This document shows, in pieces, positions 9,686 through 19,837 of a stretch of 64,000 nt of DNA. Each line of letters starts with the position of its first letter. Position 1 is the first letter of the stretch. The notes under the pieces are model-generated. The model saw only the letters and a program-made list of their open reading frames with translations, ran no database searches and had not been told where the DNA came from. The position numbers and the translations under genes are program-made. The stretch is from Rhodamnia argentea (taxonomy: Eukaryota; Streptophyta; Magnoliopsida; Myrtales; Myrtaceae), in NCBI RefSeq assembly GCF_020921035.1, contig NC_063158.1:14180001-14244000 (forward strand), in the 5' to 3' direction.

Positions 9686-10531
9686 TGTTGAAAATATGTC
9701 TCGAGTTTAAGATCGAAACGGAAATTTAAATTCCAAAAACAAATATATCTTGATCTTGAAATTAAAGATAAGATTTGCTTGAATATCACTGAAATCTTGA
9801 TGGAAGCGGTGGAAATTATATTTCCTGTTCGTATGATGCAAATCACGATCAAGAATGGATTTGATCCGTTGGAGTCAACGAGAAAGAAATTAAAAAAAGG
9901 GAAAGACAAGTCCAAGGTGGACTTGGTCAACTGGATTTTTTTTTCTTTTGCTAACCAACGTGGATTTCTCGGGCGGTGATATGAAGAACTCAAGGTTTTG
10001 TCTTTTTGTGGGACTCACTTTCATATAAAAAGAAAGCAACACCGAGGCTGTCAAAGAGAGAGTCTTGAAGCGCCGTTCTTGAGTGCTTGGCAGCAGGTGC
10101 TTCTTTATTCATGAATTCCATCCGAAGAAATCGTAGAGGTTCTTGAAGCGTCGTTTCTAAGCGAGTGCTTGACATTGAGACTTCGTTTCGTTCGCGGAAT
10201 TACATCAAGAATTCAAGTGTCGAAGCCAATTAAATCTTGAGGTTAGATTTGTGTTAATTCCTTTGCGAGATTGAGAGATTATTTCGTTAGGAATTGTGAG
10301 GGCTAAACACTGTGTGCGTTATTGGATGTAATTGGGGCTGGGAAACACCGAGAGTGTTTGAGTGACTCAAGTGTGGTTCCGTAATCTCCGTGTATCGCTT
10401 GATCTATAGTGAAATTCATTGCTGCTCTCCCCGTGGATGTAGGTCTCTATGACCGAACTACGTACATCCGATGTTCGATTTATTTTCTTGTTCTGTCTAT
10501 TTATTGTTCGATCGCTTGATTCCGCACAACA
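9686..10531 (+). repeat. 3' LTR of Copia element 1
   Basis: This 846-bp copy matches 6497-7342 end to end and is followed by the AGGAG target duplication. The equal length of the two LTRs, with only substitutions visible, fits a single insertion followed by point decay. Confidence 0.92.
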
Positions 10532-10536
10532 AGGAG

Positions 10537-11149
10537 AATCATCACAATTAGATCAAATTCTTCCCCGATAAAACGGAAACCTCTCACGGTCATATGGTGA
10601 TCTCCCATGGTGCTAGACTCCGTTCCCTTTAATCATGATACCGAGATCGACCCCATGGGGACCTATCGGTCTTGACCGGACTGCATCCATTCCCGCCATA
10701 CTCTCGAAGATAAAGAAAATTCATGGAGTTCGGGGATGTACTCCAGCGATAATAATTACCGGAAGAAAGAGTTCGGGAAAAGTGTAAGTCAGCAAAGTAA
10801 GAATTCTTTCAAGATGGAAGTTGGCCAAATTAAAAAGTGAAACTAGATTCGAAAGTTGTGGATAAATGTGGTTTGTGAATTTTTGAAATCTTTTTCGAAG
10901 CCGGTTCTTGACGGCTTCTAGTCGGATGGCGACAAGGGATATGCTTTGCTTCACGGCCGAGATCCTAAAGCGATTGGATCTCGTTACTCCATTTGTCGAT
11001 GATAACCGAAGTTTTCGTCATCGATCCAGTTGCCAATCTATTAACAAGGTGATACCTACTACTTATTGCACTTTGTTTTGAGAAAAAGAAACGATTTCGA
11101 TTTTGGTGAAAATATTCGAACTTTTCAGTCCATACCTACGGACAACATT
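10537..11149. other. Degenerate interior DNA of unknown origin, right half
   Basis: This continues the host sequence interrupted by Copia element 1: the join at the AGGAG site reads smoothly from 6491 to 10537. Short frames exist, such as 10721-10954 on the minus strand, but none resembles a known protein. Both halves share a CATATGGnGATCT-like phrase, suggesting internal repetition. I see no gene here. Confidence 0.4.
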
Positions 11150-11940
11150 TGTCCGGGAAGGTTTGATTTTTGGTAGAGCGAAACTCAACCTTTTACATTT
11201 TTACTCATCTTAGCCAAAATAATGTGGAAGTCGGTTGACTTGTTATGAAACCATCTCATATTGCGCTCCATCCAAATGCAATATATGGTTGCTAGGAATG
11301 ATAACTTGAGAAGTTTGGTCGCCAAGTCTTTGCCCTTTGTTACCCTAATCATCTACTAGAGTTCCTCATTCCATCCTCCTAAAGGGCGCCTTATCCCATG
11401 TTGTGCTAGGATACGGCGCCATATGCTACTTATCCACTCACACTAAAAGAACAAATGTGATCTGTCTTCTATGCCGATCCTGCAGAAATCAAATTGGGTA
11501 TCAAGCGTAGGTAGCCATTGTATGAAGATTTGAGATGTCGGTAATCTATCTCTGCATACTAGCCAACCAATAAAATTGTGTTTGTTAATGCTGCTAGTCC
11601 AAATTAGGTTATAACGTTCCATTGGGGGTCTCACTTGTTTGAGCTTGTTATAATTATCTCGGCAACAGTACATTGAGCTCGGGATAACCGACGATAGAAC
11701 AAGTCGCAATTTAAGGAGACATTGCCAACTCCAAGCTATACTGTCCTTAATGTCAAGCTGCATAAATGGGGTGCCTCCGCATTTGGTGTTGTGAACCCAA
11801 ATACTCCAAAGGGAAGAGGATGGACGATTGATGAGGTTCCACAACATGCGGCCTAACAATACTTTGTTTCATATGTTCAAATCGGGCAATCCTAATCCTC
11901 CCTCCCTTTTAGGTGAGCAAACTACTTGCCGTCCTTCCCT
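11150..11940 (-). mobile_element. L1-type LINE fragment (RT C-terminal and zf-RVT region)
   Basis: Minus-strand translation, with one or more frame breaks, gives in order three landmarks of the end of plant L1 ORF2. Near 11910 is a CSPKREGGLGLPDL motif, typical just after the reverse transcriptase. Near 11480-11620 is the RVT zinc-binding region, with IWTSSINKHNF, GWLVCRDRLPT and a terminal DRSHLFF. Near 11240-11300 is the TIYCIWMERNMRWFHNKS segment that closes many such ORFs. The longest intact piece is 11443-11859. The fragment is truncated at its 5' side, and PLATZ-unit DNA resumes at about 11940. No poly(A) or target duplication was identified. Confidence 0.8.
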
Positions 11941-11982
11941 TATGTTGTCTTATTTGATATCTAATTCCGTGTAAGTAGACGT

Positions 11983-12298
11983 TGTTGTGTGGAAGAGCTC
12001 TCTAACTAGATGAGATGAAAAAAAATAAGAATAATCAAGAATGCGGAGATTTACGTGATTCGGCGAAAATCCGCCTACGTCCACGGGAGAGAGAGACGAT
12101 TTCTTATTTCTAAGCGTAAAAAGATACAAGGTACAAATGTTGAATAATAAAGATCATCAGATTTGTATCCCTAAAGATCCTATCAGTTTAATAAACTAAC
12201 TAATAAATCTTTAGTGATTATCCCCAAATCTTTTAAAATATCTTAAGATATCTCCAAGCCTTCCTTGACTTCGTTTGAAATTCTAGACAACATCAACA
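11983..12298 (-). repeat. 3' LTR of Copia element 2
   Basis: This 316-bp repeat reads TGTTGTGTGG..CATCAACA on the plus strand and pairs with 16419-16736. Both carry the GAGATTTACGTG and ATCCGCCTACGTCCAC motifs common to this LTR family. Confidence 0.9.
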
Positions 12299-12311
12299 AA
12301 TCTCCACCTTT
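12299..12311 (-). promoter_or_regulatory. Polypurine tract of Copia element 2
   Basis: AATCTCCACCTTT on the plus strand is AAAGGTGGAGATT on the element strand. It sits directly inside the 3' LTR. Confidence 0.75.
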
Positions 12312-12425
12312 GGCTTGAATAAACTACAAGCCTCCACTCGGACCAAGAAAACAAATATATCTCAATCTCCACCGTACCTTTGCAAAGGTACACCTGCACC
12401 TAGACCGGTGCGGCCTCCATCAACT

Positions 12426-13211
12426 TCAATGATGAGTGAGAGAAATCAAGTCCTTGCAGGACTTGAACTTCGTAGTAGTAACCGTCTTCGTGAGCATATC
12501 CGCGGGATTATCTTTAGTATGGATTTTCTCCAAAGCAATGCTACCGTTCTCTACAAATTCTTGAATCTTGTGGTACCGAACTTCAATGTGTTTCGTTCCG
12601 GAATGAAACACTTGATTCTTAGCAAGACATATTGCACTTTGGCTATCGCAATATAGTGTAACACTTTTCTGCTTTAAACCCAACTCTATGACCAACCCAG
12701 TCAGCCATATTCCCTCCTTCGCAGCCTCAATTGCTACCATATACTCAGCTTCGGTTGTAGATAATGCTATAGTAGAGCGAAGCATTGCCCTCCACGAAAT
12801 AGCTCCACCTCCAAGAGTAAAGACGTATCCTGTGATGGACCTTCGCTTGTCTAAATCACCAGCGAAGTCCGAATCGACACAACCCGCTAAATCGATCGAT
12901 TCTCCCTTTGAACTGAACATCAAACCCATTTCGGTAGTTCCAGCCAAATAACGAAAAATCCACTTAATGACTTCCCAATGCTCCTTACCCGGATTGCTCA
13001 TGTATCGGCTAACAAGACTCATTGCATGAGCCAAATCCAGTCTGCTACAAACCATAGCATACATGAGGCTCCCTATTGCGCTGGCATAGGGTACTCGAGA
13101 CATCTTTACAACATCCTCATGTGAACTAGGGCATTGTTTCTCGGATAATCTGAAGTGATTTGCTAAAGGTGTACAAACCGGTTTAGCTTTTCCCATGTTG
13201 AACCTCTCCAA
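12426..13211 (-). pseudogene. RNase H domain of Copia element 2
   Basis: This 261-residue open frame covers the end of Copia reverse transcriptase and the RNase H. It contains YASAIGSLMYAM, then DLAHAMSLVSRYMSNPG, the DSDFAGDLDKRRSITGY region with its catalytic Asp, ALSTTEAEYM with the catalytic Glu, YCDSQSAICLAKN, and the end motif HTKDNPADMLTK. The domain itself is undamaged, but it is cut off from the reverse transcriptase upstream by a frame break near 13215-13238. RNase H removes template RNA during reverse transcription. Confidence 0.88.
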
Positions 13212-13237
13212 GACCTTCTCAACATACTTCTTTTGAT

Positions 13238-13723
13238 TTACCCAAAGTTACTTGCATGTCTATCTTGAAAGATTTCCATGCCAAGGATCCTTTTTGCAGC
13301 TCCAAGATCCTTCATTTCAAACTCATTGCTTAAGCGAGACTTCGGTGAAATAATATCTCCCATATTTCTTGCAGCAATCAACATATCATCAACATAGAGC
13401 ATCAATAGAATAAGCGACTTATCATCCAAAACTCTGTAATAGACATAAGGATCATGCACACTCCTCATGTAGCCAATACGAAGCATAAAAGAATCAAACT
13501 TCTTATTCCATTGCCTCGGAGATTGCTTTAAACCGTAAAGTGATCTCTTTAGGAAACAAACGTGATTCTCTTTCCCTTTGACCTTGAAGCCTTCGGGCTG
13601 CTCCATGTAAATTTTCTCCTCCAAGTCTCCATGAAGGAATGTTGTCTTCACATCTAGCTGCTCAAGCTCCAAGTCATGCATGGCCACCGTAGCTAGTAAA
13701 ACATGGATTGACCTGTGTTTCAC
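13238..13723 (-). pseudogene. Reverse transcriptase domain of Copia element 2
   Basis: This 161-residue frame has the characteristic Copia RT segments: QLDVKTTFLHGDLEEKIYM, the PEGF motif, CFLKRSLYGLKQSPRQW, and the catalytic YVDDMLIAA motif. It closes with EMKDLGAAKRILGMEI. The N-terminal portion continues into 13724-14070 but is interrupted by stops and frame changes, so no complete polymerase is encoded. Confidence 0.88.
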
Positions 13724-14071
13724 AACCGGGGAAAATATTTCATCATAATCGATCCCCTCATTCTGTGCATAGCCCTTAGCAACAAGTTGGGCCTTGTATC
13801 TTTCTTACTCTTTGTCTATTACTGCTTCCTTTTTTCGAAGAACCCATTTGCAGCCAATGACTTTCCGATCTTGGTGCTTCTTCACAAGCTACCACGTCTC
13901 GTTCTTTTGTAACGATTCCATCTCCTCCATCATAGCAGTCATCCACTTTTCTTTGTGATCAATTTTCAAAGCTTCATGATAGGAGCTTGGATCGCCGGAG
14001 TCTACGAGAAGAGCATAAGTAACCATGTCCTCAAAACCGTACCTCTCCGATGCTTTAAGAGTGCGTCTTCC

Positions 14072-14604
14072 TCAACTCGTCGCAATAGTACGAGGAATTT
14101 CTACTATTTCTTTAACTTCCGGAGCTTCATCGGATGACTCGCCATTCTCTGCAGATTCTCTAGCTTCAAGTTCCACCTTAACAATAGATTTATCAGTATC
14201 CTCTTCGGTAGCTACGTGTGGCATGCAGCTTGACTTCAACATTGCAGATTCATCGAACACAACATCTCCTGCTCGTCGAACTTTCTTCTCACTTGGATCC
14301 CATAATTTGTAGCCTTCACTCCTTTCTTGTAATCGAGAAATATGCAATGTTTTGACTTTGGATCCAACTTCGAGCGCTTCAAACTCTACACATGTACAAA
14401 AGCAAGACAATCGAATATTCTTAAATTAGAATAATCGACAATTTTATCGATCCATACCTCTTTGGGAATTTTGCATTCAATTGCAGTTGATGGAAACCGA
14501 TTCACAAGATAACATGCCATACAAACGGCTTCTACCCAAAATTTCTTGCTCAATTTCGCATGTAGCCTCATGCTCCGAGCTCTCTCTAATAAGGTCCGGT
14601 TCAT
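14072..14604 (-). pseudogene. Integrase C-terminal region of Copia element 2
   Basis: Two overlapping minus-strand frames hold this region. The frame at 14386-14604 reads MNRTLLERARSMRLHAKL, then FWVEAVCMACYLVNRFPS and AFVHV. The frame at 14072-14410 continues with the SEKKVRRAGDVVFDES segment and an acidic linker. These are standard Copia integrase C-terminal and linker motifs. A frame change separates them. Confidence 0.8.
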
Positions 14605-14607
14605 CCT

Positions 14608-15057
14608 TTACGCTACGCCATTTTGTTGGGGCGTATCCGGAACTGTGAAGTGACGTCTAATCCCTTCATTCTTGCAAAACTCCACAAACGGTGTCAATTT
14701 GTACTCTCCTCCATTGTCTGATCTCAAGCACCTAAGCTTCTTCCCTGTTGAAGTCTCAACTTCGGCTTTCCATTCTTTGAACTTGTCAAAGACCTCACTT
14801 TTATGTCTCATGAAGTAGACCCAAACTTTCTGAGAGAAATCATCAATGAATGTCATGAAGTATTCCTTCCCACCTTTTGATTTTACCGGTGAAGGACCCC
14901 ATACATCCGTGTGTACATACGCGAGCACGCCCTTGCTTGTATGAGTTGCAACCTTGAACCGTACTCTGCATTGTTTTCCTAGAACACAAAATTTGCAGAA
15001 ATCTAATTTGCATGTTTTCATACCTTGGAGTGCATTCTTCTTGTGAAGCTCCATCAA
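14608..15057 (-). pseudogene. Integrase catalytic core of Copia element 2
   Basis: This 149-residue frame includes the end of the HHCC zinc region (CKFCVLGKQ), then the core with the first Asp in VHTDVWGPSPV. It continues with MTFIDDFSQKVWVYFM and the LRSDNGGEY motif carrying the second Asp. The C-terminal PQQNGVA is present. Integrase inserts element DNA into the genome. The frame overlaps the gag-protease frame by a few bases at 15054-15057, showing a single-base frameshift. Confidence 0.88.
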
Positions 15058-16364
15058 TCCTCATTCCCCATATACCCAAGATGTATATGCCATAGATAGG
15101 TGTTATCTATCTTCGTGCTAGCATCCATGGGCATAGATGCTCCACCTTGCACCGTAGTTCCTATAAGTTGATATAGGTTCTCGTGCCTGTGTCCCTTTAG
15201 AACAACCAAAGCTCCTTTTATCACCTTCAATACTCCACCTTGAGCCAAGTACTTACACCCATTGGATTCAAGTGCTCCCAATGAAATCAGATTCTTCCTT
15301 AGACCTAGCACGTGATGCACATCCGCTAGGGTTCTGATCATGCCATCAAACATCCCGATTTTCACTGTTCCAACTCCCACAGTCTTGCACGAAGTGTCAT
15401 TCCCCATGTGAACTGAACCACCATTATGTGCCTTGTACTCATCGAAGGTTTCTCGATGAGGACACATATGATAAGTGCATCCGGAGTCCAAGATCCACGA
15501 ATCTTCGAAGGTGTCCTTCCCTAACGATATGGACAAGACGTCTCCATCATTAGTCTCGGTGTTGTCGGCTACACTTGCTTCATCCGAGCTCTTCTTCTTT
15601 TTCTCGTCCTTATCTAGACAGAATCTCCCGGTATGCCCTTCATCATTACACCCGTAGCATCTTCCTTTAAACCTTCCCTTGGATTTTGATTGACCTCTAC
15701 GGCTTGATCCTCGATCCGTTGATCTTCCTCTTCCTTGACTGCTTTTCTCCTTCCCAAAGAGTCCCTCTCCCGAAGATTTTGAACTACTTGCCCTTTTCCG
15801 GATTACGTTAGAAATTAAGGCAGCAGTCACCTCTCCGATCTCCGGGGTTTCCTTGCCATAAAGGAGCGTAGTCACCAAGTGTTCAAACGAATCTGGCAAC
15901 AACGCCAATAGTAGAAGCGTTATGTCTTCATCCTCGAACTTTACCTCCAAGCTTGTAAGTTCACCGATCATCCGATTGAACACATTGAGGTGTTCCAACG
16001 GATCTCCTCCTTCACTCATCCGAAGCGAATACAATCTCTTCTTCAAGAATAACTTGTTCGTAAGAGATTTTTTCATGTAGATGCTTTCGAGCTTGAGCCA
16101 TACCTGCGGAGTGGAATCGATTTCCGCTACGTATTGAAGGGCCTCGTCCGATAGGTTCAATCGGATTGTGTTGCACGCCCTCTCCTCCATGTCGGCCCAA
16201 TCATCATCGGTTATGGTGGCCGGCTTGTTCGAACTTCCCAAAAGAACCTTTGATAAACCCTATTGAATCAACAGATCCTTCATCCTTCTCTTCCATAGTG
16301 TAAAATTATTCTTCCCAGTGAATCGTTCTATATCGAATCGAATGGTCGTACGTTTTCTAGCCAT
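15054..16364 (-). pseudogene. Gag-protease region of Copia element 2
   Basis: The probable original start is the ATG at 16364-16362, 55 bp inside the 5' LTR. A TAG stop near 16260 cuts it, leaving a 395-residue open frame from 16241. That frame shows Copia Gag text (LFLKKRLYSLRMSEGGDP near residues 64-81), a basic Ser/Arg-rich linker, and a CCHC knuckle CYGCNDEGHTGRFC. The protease motif WILDSGCTYHMCP follows, then the LADVHHVLGLRKNLISLG region. The frame ends at the shift into integrase near 15055. Confidence 0.85.
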
Positions 16365-16404
16365 CTAGTCAAAAGTCGCAATACAGGAACGAAGAACCTG
16401 GATT

Positions 16405-16418
16405 GCTCTGATACCAAT
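16405..16418 (-). promoter_or_regulatory. Primer-binding site of Copia element 2
   Basis: GCTCTGATACCAAT on the plus strand is ATTGGTATCAGAGC on the element strand. This is a perfect match to the initiator-Met tRNA primer site, and it abuts the 5' LTR. Confidence 0.85.
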
Positions 16419-16736
16419 TATTGTGCGGAAGAGCTCTCTAATTAGATGAGATGAAAAAAAAAATAAGAAAAATCAAGAACGCAGAGATTTACGTGGTTCG
16501 GAGAAAATCCGCCTACGTCCACCGGAGAGAGAGGCGATTTCTTATTTACGAGCGTAAAAAGATACAAGGTACAAGTGCTGAATAATAAAGATCATCATAT
16601 TTGTATCCTAAAGATCTTATCGGTTTAAGAAACTAACTAATAAATCTTTAGTGATTATCCCCCAAATCTTTTGAAATATCTTGACATATCTCCAAGCCTT
16701 CCTTGACTTCGTTTGAAATTCAAGACAACATCAATA
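16419..16736 (-). repeat. 5' LTR of Copia element 2
   Basis: This is a 318-bp partner of 11983-12298. Its outer end reads TATTGATG on the element strand, where the 3' copy reads TGTTGATG, so the canonical TG end is mutated here. Confidence 0.9.
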
Positions 16737-16741
16737 GACGC

Positions 16742-18180
16742 CATAAACGTAATACACAAGTGGAATGATATATTGAAACTTTAGCAGCATCATTTGATGA
16801 AAACTTGATGGTGACCAAATTTGACTACAGACTGAAAGTGTGTACTTTGTTAAGAAATAATTAAAAAAAAAAATTGGAGACCAGAATTGTGACCAAGAGC
16901 TAAAATTGATACTTTTGAAGGGAAATAGGTATACTCTATCGGTAGACTATTAATTACAACTGAAATTTGTATAAATCATAACTAATTCTACGTACATTAT
17001 ATAAATAATGATAACACCAATTATCATGCTTTTGACTTGGTCGAATAAATAATGAAAATTTTGATGCTATACTCCCCTTATTACATATGTCATAAACGAA
17101 ACCAAACAACATGATAGGTATTACATTACTTAAACCAAGCAGCGCAAAAGTTAATAAACTTACAGTCTTATTCTATTATTGTAACCAAACGGGATTGTAA
17201 CCAAACGGGTTGTATGTTTGTTATGAGGCATAAGGTGGAAAGGGGTTCTTTAGATGAAAGGAAAGAGACGGAGAGAAAGGATTATGCGGGATTATGAGAT
17301 ATTATGAAGAAGTTCGCAGGAATTTGGAGGGATTTGTGTATTAATAAACATGTTTATTCTTCTTTCTCACTCGTACCCTTATTATACACGTATTTAAAAA
17401 TGCAGATACAAACATTAATGTCATTACATACTGTTTTCCTTCCTTTTTCCTCGCCAGGATTCAAACAAAATTATAATCACTTCTTTTATCTTTTATGATT
17501 ACTTTAAATTCTCTTTTCCTTCTTAATCGCTTCTTCCAAAATAAAAGGGAAAAAAAAAAGATATATCCCCGATCGAAGATATGGAAATGGGAGTCTGACT
17601 TAGCTGGCTTTTACATAGTTATGCGTTTGCTCCTGATGGTTGACGTGTGTGATGGCAAGACAAAAAGGTCCAAATCTGTTTTCTCAAGCAACTAACCGTA
17701 AACGGTTTCAGTTAGTTTTTTGTAAATGATAATCATAAGAAATAATCAAATACAATTTGTTCAATATCTGGTATAGCGGACTAATCGAACTGTTATATGA
17801 TTTATTAATTCAAATCATAGTTTTTTTTTTTTTTATAATCTAAAGACACGAGCAAATCATAATTGTTCTATTTATAGATCACAACCAAATATTAAACTAT
17901 CGTTACAACTTGCATAACTTTGGTGATTACTGTCCACATGGCGTAATGAGTTGCATATTGGTTTTGTTGTATCCGATAAACGAAACTATCGAAAAAAATC
18001 GCTCTCCATTTTTCGTGTTTTCCCAGTTGTTTAGAGAGACGTAGATTAGCGAATACATAATTGTCATAAATCTTTCGTTTATATGCATCACTTTTCGAGA
18101 AATATAAGCTTAAACAGGACGTTTAATTTGATTCCTTTTTTTTCCTCCATTTTTCCTTTATTTTTTGCTTGGATTTTTTT
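16742..18180. other. PLATZ unit B upstream region
   Basis: This is non-coding DNA paralogous to 1742-3950, starting with GCCATAAACGTAATACAC (unit E has GCCATGAAGGTAATACACG at 31728). Shared landmarks include AACGGTTTCAGTTAGTT near 17702 and ACTTGCATAACTTTGG near 17910. Short frames at 17304-17695 are not conserved in the paralogous blocks. Confidence 0.6.
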
Positions 18181-18190
18181 TTTTTTTTTT

Positions 18191-18385
18191 CACTATATAA
18201 ACTGAAACCCAGCCGGTTCATTCATTCAGCCTCAACTATTTTAGCGTTTTAGTAAGAGTCTCTCTCATTTCCTCTCTCAATCTCAATTTCATAAACATCT
18301 TCGCAGCTGCTCTCTTCCTTCTTCTTCGGTTCCATTCCCTACCAGATTAAAGAAGCGAGGGAGAAGGAAAAGAAAAGCCACGAAA
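18191..18385 (+). promoter_or_regulatory. Core promoter and leader of PLATZ copy B
   Basis: TATATAA at 18194-18200 is followed by AAACTGAAACCCAGCCGGTTC, TTTTAGCG and a CT-rich leader up to the ATG. The arrangement is shared with copies A, D and E. Confidence 0.6.
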
Positions 18386-19252
18386 ATGACACCGAAGGTC
18401 TCGTCTGGAGACGATCAAAAGAACACCGTTCCGCCGTGGTTGAGGCCGATTATGAGCATCCAGCTCTATGGCTTGTGCGAGACTCATTCCTCCGAGGAGT
18501 GCAATTTTTACTGTAGAGTATGCATGTTCGCTCTGTGCAAAGAGTGCAAGAAGCAACACGATATTTTCGAGCACGAGATCATAAGGGTACATATAGTTTC
18601 CATTTCGGATCGTAATCGTAACAACATTCATTTTATCGGGGTGTCACGAAAATGCGCAATTTACTGCTACTCTTTTTCTCTTCATGATCAAGAAAACGGA
18701 AAGTCAGGATTTCTTTTCCTCATTTTGAAATCTTTGCCTCTTTTTGGGTCTTCAGCTTTTTAGGCATATAAAGTTAATGAAGTGGCGTCGTTCAGACTGG
18801 CGGATTTGGAGTCGCTGAGGGATGCTTCCGATATCTGTCCATACAAAGGAAACGGGCGGCTCGTTGAGGTTATATACAAAAGGGGAGATGGGATCGCCTG
18901 CTGCCACGGTCAGGGCAACGTTGTGGAGTGCGAATCTTGCCAATACCGGCTCAAGTCTCCGAGCGCCAAATACTGCTCCATCCAATGCAAGGTGACGATC
19001 AGGCACATTTCTTTGAACAAACCGGGTTTCGATCCACCTATATCGTGCATCATTTTGAATGTGCCGCAATTTCGAACGACGTTTTCTCACATGTGAGTCA
19101 TTCTTTCTCGTTTTTTTCCTTCGTAGGTTGAAGCCGTGATGAAGATGAATGAAAGTGAAAGTGTGACGAACGAAGCAAAGAGGAAGGTAGAGACCATATC
19201 AGAGGAGAGTGCTAGCGATGTGAAGTCATTCACGAAACGACCAAGAGAGTAG
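18386..19252 (+). CDS. PLATZ-family zinc-dependent DNA-binding protein, copy B
   Basis: Three phase-0 exons, 18386-18586, 18764-18991 and 19127-19252, encode about 184 residues. All introns have GT..AG ends. Exon 1 holds PPWLRPI, then the B-box-like zinc region: C..H (CETHSSEEC), FYCRVC, LCKECKKQH. Exon 2 begins AYKVNEV and contains the second zinc motif CESCQYRL..YCSIQC. Exon 3 starts VEAVMKMNESES and is a short basic tail. PLATZ proteins bind A/T-rich DNA and are described as nuclear regulators or RNA polymerase III partners. All Cys/His ligands seen in copies C and D are kept, but W in the LEPLWD motif is R (ESLRD). The stop comes about 10 residues earlier than in C-E, removing the end of the basic tail. 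Probably functional, but expression is unknown. Confidence 0.85.
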
Positions 19253-19566
19253 AAAAACCCGTAGAGAGCTCCATTTTATTAGCCGAAGATTGGTACATAT
19301 TGATTACATTCTTGAATAGGGTTCGTTGAAACTCTGATTTTTCTGCTTTTGGTGTCGAATCCACCACGAATGTTAAGCTCTACTTTTCTTGTTAAGCTCT
19401 ACTTTTCTTTACTCCGTCGTGAAGTATATTGATGCAACAATTCTCCGTTTCAGTTCTACAAGCAAATATGACCGCCAAGTATTATGATTGGTACTATTAC
19501 TATTTGTGGCATTTTTGGGATCATATAAATTCATCGTAATTTTTCCAGTGGTAATTAAACAATATT

Positions 19567-19822
19567 TTTTTTTTTTTTGATAAGGTAAGTATGTATTGAT
19601 CTTTCAAAAGCTAGATACAAAAAAACCGGGCACAGAAGCTATGAACTCAACATGGCACATAGGGTGCCAGGGAGAGTTCAACGTTGACCGGTTGCAAAAT
19701 ACACCCAAGAGAGGGGCCAGAGCCAAAAGACTAGCAAGCTAGCAGGGGAAAGAAAAAGGCCAAACAAGTGGCCAAACAAGAAGAGGAACCAACAAAGCAG
19801 AAGTACACAGCTAGAAGATGAA
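19567..19822 (-). mobile_element. 5'-truncated LINE/SINE 3' end with 15-bp target duplication
   Basis: A minus-strand poly(A) tail (T-run beginning in the shared T tract near 19565) is followed by GATAAGGTAAGTATGTATTG, then about 240 bp of non-coding DNA. TAATTAAACAATATT is present at both 19552-19566 and 19823-19837, the flanking target repeat. A related but shorter insert is at the same paralogous point in unit E (34025-34154). Units C and D have the empty site. Confidence 0.7.
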
Positions 19823-19837
19823 TAATTAAACAATATT

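Larger units (their letters stand above)
6497..10531 (+). mobile_element. Copia LTR retrotransposon 1, internally deleted
   Basis: The element is 4035 bp and is bounded by 5-bp target duplications AGGAG at 6492-6496 and 10532-10536. Its two LTRs are each exactly 846 bp and start TGTTGAAAAT and end CGCACAACA. Internal order is primer-binding site, Gag, protease remnant, integrase remnants, a short RNase H tail, and polypurine tract. The body is only 2343 bp. Most of the reverse transcriptase is missing and the pol frames are broken, so it cannot move by itself. By eye the LTRs differ by a few percent, which implies an old but not ancient insertion. It lies inside an older repeat remnant. Confidence 0.92.
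11983..16736 (-). mobile_element. Copia LTR retrotransposon 2, nearly full length but mutated
   Basis: A 4754-bp element lies in reverse orientation. Its short LTRs are at 11983-12298 and 16419-16736. The flanking 5-bp repeats are GACGT (11978-11982) and GACGC (16737-16741), identical except for one CpG-type change. On the minus strand the order is primer site, Gag, protease, integrase, reverse transcriptase, RNase H and polypurine tract, the Copia order. All domains are present but the frame is broken by a stop in gag, a frame change at about 15055, and gaps around 13.7-14.07 kb. The element inserted into PLATZ unit B upstream DNA: removing it restores text matching unit E. Confidence 0.92.
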
